A DNA stretch of 33,769 nucleotides from an uncultured Actinomycetes bacterium (GTDB lineage: Bacteria; Actinomycetota; Actinomycetes; Nanopelagicales; Nanopelagicaceae): positions 1 to 33,769 of the forward strand of contig CAJAEK010000195.1 of NCBI GenBank assembly GCA_903938735.1. The letters run 5' to 3'. The notes beneath the pieces are model-generated. The model was not told the DNA's origin. It saw only the letters and a list, made by a program, of their open reading frames with translations, and made no database searches. This document shows, piece by piece, positions 29,113 through 33,769 of the stretch (the first letter of the stretch is position 1; each line of letters starts with the position of its first letter). The position numbers and the translations under genes are program-made.

Positions 29113-31380
29113 TTACTGAGTAATCAGTAGATTCTCGAGCTGATTAGCTAGCAGCGCGGCCCGTTCTTCGCTGAGCGCTCCCCCATTGATATCGGTCACA
29201 TACAAAGTATCGAAAGCTTCCGCGCCAAGCGTGGCGACAATCGCGGCTCGGATATCAACACCGAAACGAGATATCGCCTTCGCTACCGTGAAGAGCACGC
29301 CGGGTCGGTCATGCATACGAACTTCGATGACGGTGGCGTTGGTCGCAATATCGTTCATCGCGCGCACAACAGGTGGCGGAACTTTGATACCCGGGAATTG
29401 ACGATGGCTCCGAATCCGATCTTCGATCTTTCGACCCAGTTCTAATTCACCCTGCAACGCCTTGGCAATTTGCGAATGCAACTGCTCTTCACTGGGTGCA
29501 TTGGCGTTTGCGTCGAGCGCGACCAGCCAAGTCATAGCTGCGCCAGCGCCATGCGAACGAGTCCGGGCGGAGCGAACATCCATCCGAGAGATAGTCAGAA
29601 CCCCTGCGATATTCGACAACAATCCAGTTTGGTCGGGCGCGATAATGCTGATTTCTAATACTTCATCACGAGGTGTGATGGTGACCGAGAGCTCGCCTTT
29701 TTCTACGCGCGCTAATTGTTCGCTTGATAATTCCAATTGCGGCGCTGGTCGCTCGGTGCTCTTGCCCACCAAGTAATCGTGAACCCGGCTGGTCAAGTCA
29801 GCGACTAACGATGCCTTCCAATCGCTCCACGCGGTTCGACCTGTCGCCTCGCCATCCGAGATGCTCAACGCGTGAAGCAATTCGAGCGTGCCTGGATCCC
29901 CCACCGCTTGGGCCACGAACTCGATAGTTTGCGAGTCATCCAAATCGCGGCGGGTTGCCGTTGCTGAAAGTAGTAGGTGATGTTTAACCAAAGTTCCGAG
30001 CACGTCGGCATCGGTTTCGGAGAATCCCATTCGAAGCGCAACTGGTCGGATGAGCTCTTCGCCATATTCCGAATGATCTAGCCCTTCGTAGCCCTTACCA
30101 ATGTCATGCAATAAAGCAGCGACGAGCAATAGGTCTGGTCGGCGCACCGTACGAGTGAGTTCAGCTGCACGAACCGCGGTCTCAAGCATGTGGCGATCCA
30201 CGGTATGCCGGTGAAGAACATTTCGCTGCGGTAAGAATCGAACGTGTTCCCATTCGGGAATCCATTTCTGAATCAGCTCTTCTTGATCGAGCGCTTCAAA
30301 AACCCGAATCATTGCGGCGCCGGCACCAATCAGTGCTACCAGATCCTCGCGCGTAGACCGCGGCCACGGGGTCGGCAGCGAGCGAAAATTGGCGGCTAAC
30401 AACATGGCGCTCTCCACCGACAGTGGCAGACCTCGCTGTGCGGCAAGCGCGGCGGCGCGCAACCCCAAGGTTGCATCGCTTAAATCACCGGCTTCATCAA
30501 CGGTGACCTCACCACTGGTCACAGATATGCCGCGACCGATGTTGTGCGATTGGCTCTTACGAAAAAGTGTTTTCTTGGGTGCGTGATCCAAACGATGCCA
30601 GGTCAGATCCATGACATAGTCGACCGCACGAGCTGCCTTGGCGACTTCGTACATCAATACGTCCGCATCAGCGAACTGAAGAAGTTCAGCGACTTTATCC
30701 TGCTCGGTCAAAAGCAATTGATCTCGAGAGCGACCAGTAACGGTATGCAGCGCATCGCGAACGCTCAACAAAAGTGCCTCAGCTGAAGCAAGTCGCTCCA
30801 TCGATACCGGCACGTTGTCGGTTCGAGCAATCGCGCGAAGCGCGTTGATATCGCGCAATCCGCCGCGCGATTCTTTCAAGTCCGGCTCTAGCAAAAACGC
30901 CAGCTCGCCTGAGCGCTCGGCTCGCTCAACGATGGAAGCACGCAGTCCAGCCTTGTTCTTCGCAAAGTTCCTTCGCCAGTCACCCAGCGCATCGGCTGCC
31001 ACGCTATTGAGGAGATCGCGATTGCCGGCAATAAACCGAATATCCAACAGCCCTTGCGCGACTCGTAAATCTTCGCTTGCCGTTGTACGGGTTTCATTTC
31101 GGGTGCGAACCGAATGGTCCACCGCTCGATTGGCGTTCCAAAGCGGATAGAGCAGCGCGTTAACAAATTCTGTCAGCACAGTGGGCGCAAAAGATCCATC
31201 GTGCAGAATCAATACATCGAGGTCTGATCCAGGTGAGAGTTCACCACGGCCGTATCCTCCGACTGCACTGAGGGCGATGGATTCTGCGCTAATCGAAAAC
31301 TGCTCCGCGGCAGAATGGAAAATACCCGAGAGGTCGCGATCCGCTTGATTAGAACGGTCACGACGCTCTCGGGTACCCAT
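29113..31380 (-). CDS. glnD: [protein-PII] nucleotidylyltransferase
   Basis: GGYGRGELSPGSDLDVLIL NTase motif, AALLHDIGKGYEG HD domain, C-terminal tandem ACT domains; next to PII gene. Confidence 0.95.
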   Translation of the reverse strand: MGTRERRDRSNQADRDLSGIFHSAAEQFSISAESIALSAVGGYGRGELSPGSDLDVLILHDGSFAPTVLTEFVNALLYPLWNANRAVDHSVRTRNETRTTASEDLRVAQGLLDIRFIAGNRDLLNSVAADALGDWRRNFAKNKAGLRASIVERAERSGELAFLLEPDLKESRGGLRDINALRAIARTDNVPVSMERLASAEALLLSVRDALHTVTGRSRDQLLLTEQDKVAELLQFADADVLMYEVAKAARAVDYVMDLTWHRLDHAPKKTLFRKSQSHNIGRGISVTSGEVTVDEAGDLSDATLGLRAAALAAQRGLPLSVESAMLLAANFRSLPTPWPRSTREDLVALIGAGAAMIRVFEALDQEELIQKWIPEWEHVRFLPQRNVLHRHTVDRHMLETAVRAAELTRTVRRPDLLLVAALLHDIGKGYEGLDHSEYGEELIRPVALRMGFSETDADVLGTLVKHHLLLSATATRRDLDDSQTIEFVAQAVGDPGTLELLHALSISDGEATGRTAWSDWKASLVADLTSRVHDYLVGKSTERPAPQLELSSEQLARVEKGELSVTITPRDEVLEISIIAPDQTGLLSNIAGVLTISRMDVRSARTRSHGAGAAMTWLVALDANANAPSEEQLHSQIAKALQGELELGRKIEDRIRSHRQFPGIKVPPPVVRAMNDIATNATVIEVRMHDRPGVLFTVAKAISRFGVDIRAAIVATLGAEAFDTLYVTDINGGALSEERAALLANQLENLLITQ

Positions 31381-31419
31381 AGAGCTAGCTTACTTAGGTG
31401 GTACTTGTTGTTACTCGAA

Positions 31420-33053
<1,634 letters not shown>

Positions 33054-33130
33054 GTTTTTCTCCAAAGCTTTCTAGAGGTGGTGAAGGAGCACGTCTCGCC
33101 GTTGAGAGAGCCCTAGATTGGCTGGCTTGG

Positions 33131-33163
33131 GTTACGGCAACACGCACCCTCGTGTTACGGGTG
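33131..33163. promoter_or_regulatory. GTTACGG direct repeat (CCGTAAC on the amt strand) plus hairpin, candidate nitrogen-regulator site upstream of amt-glnB-glnD
   Basis: GTTACGG at 33131-33137 and 33154-33160 (23 nt start to start); AACACG-CACCCT-CGTGTT between. Confidence 0.35.
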
Positions 33164-33165
33164 TG

Positions 33166-33769
33166 TTAAAAAAGACCCGCCAGATACGTGGCTGAATCAA
33201 AGGCGGCCAAGTCCCCGACCTGCTCCCCCGTGCCCACGAATTTCACGGGGATCCCAGTTGCGCGCTCAATCGCCAGGGCGATGCCGCCCTTGGCCGAGCC
33301 ATCCATCTTGGTCAGGATCAAACCCGTGACGGCCGCGCTTGCGATAAATTCCTTTGCTTGATTGATTCCGTTCTGTCCGGTCGTTGCATCAACCACCAGC
33401 AACACCTCGTCGACTGGGTTCGCCTTTTCAAGGACTCGTCTGACTTTGCCGAGCTCGTCCATCAAGCCAGACTTTGTATGAAGTCGGCCAGCGGTATCAA
33501 CAATGAGATAGCGAGCGTTACTTTCCACTGCTTGTTTAGCGGCGTCAAAGGCAACTGCTGCCGGGTCACCATTTGGCTTGCCCGTCACTACTGGAATATT
33601 CAGGCGATCGCCCCAAGTCTGCAATTGATCGACCGCAGCAGCACGAAAAGTGTCCGACGCAGCGAGAACAACGCGCTCGCCGGTTGCATGTAAATGCGAA
33701 GCGAGCTTTGCGGTCGAGGTGGTCTTGCCAGTGCCGTTAACGCCAACAATCAAAATCGTGACAAGTCGA
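33166..33769 (-). CDS. ftsY: signal recognition particle receptor FtsY, truncated by window end
   Basis: GVNGTGKTTSTAKLA, SDTFRAAAVDQL, VDTAGRLHTKSGLMDEL, TKMDGSAKGGIAL; frame open to the window edge. Confidence 0.95.
   Translation of the reverse strand, partial: RLVTILIVGVNGTGKTTSTAKLASHLHATGERVVLAASDTFRAAAVDQLQTWGDRLNIPVVTGKPNGDPAAVAFDAAKQAVESNARYLIVDTAGRLHTKSGLMDELGKVRRVLEKANPVDEVLLVVDATTGQNGINQAKEFIASAAVTGLILTKMDGSAKGGIALAIERATGIPVKFVGTGEQVGDLAAFDSATYLAGLF

Overview
This is a gene-dense chromosomal window (about 33.8 kb) from an actinobacterium. The evidence is the set of actinobacterial marker families (DUF3000, DUF3093, DUF3159, DUF4193), a PimB-like glycosyltransferase next to a FadD15-like ligase, and the block rpsP-KH-rimM-trmD / ffh / amt-glnB-glnD / ftsY. 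I call 35 protein-coding genes; the first and last run off the window. I found no tRNA, rRNA, CRISPR array, transposon, prophage or defence locus. The content is ordinary core metabolism, and I do not see an undescribed multi-gene system. The less expected signals are in non-coding and dual-use DNA: (1) at least 17 genes have a TANNNT hexamer exactly 6-7 nt before the start codon, which predicts mostly leaderless transcription; (2) a 23-bp bidirectional promoter has two -10 elements sharing a TA step; (3) a strong intrinsic terminator for DUF4193 lies antisense inside the last codons of the convergent DUF3093 gene; (4) inverted repeats sit at the promoters of an FTR1-type iron permease and the fadA-fadB operon; (5) a GTAAC direct repeat and hairpin lies upstream of amt-glnB-glnD. 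Several ORF-track starts were revised using these signals. All product names come from motif and family recognition by eye; no database search was run.
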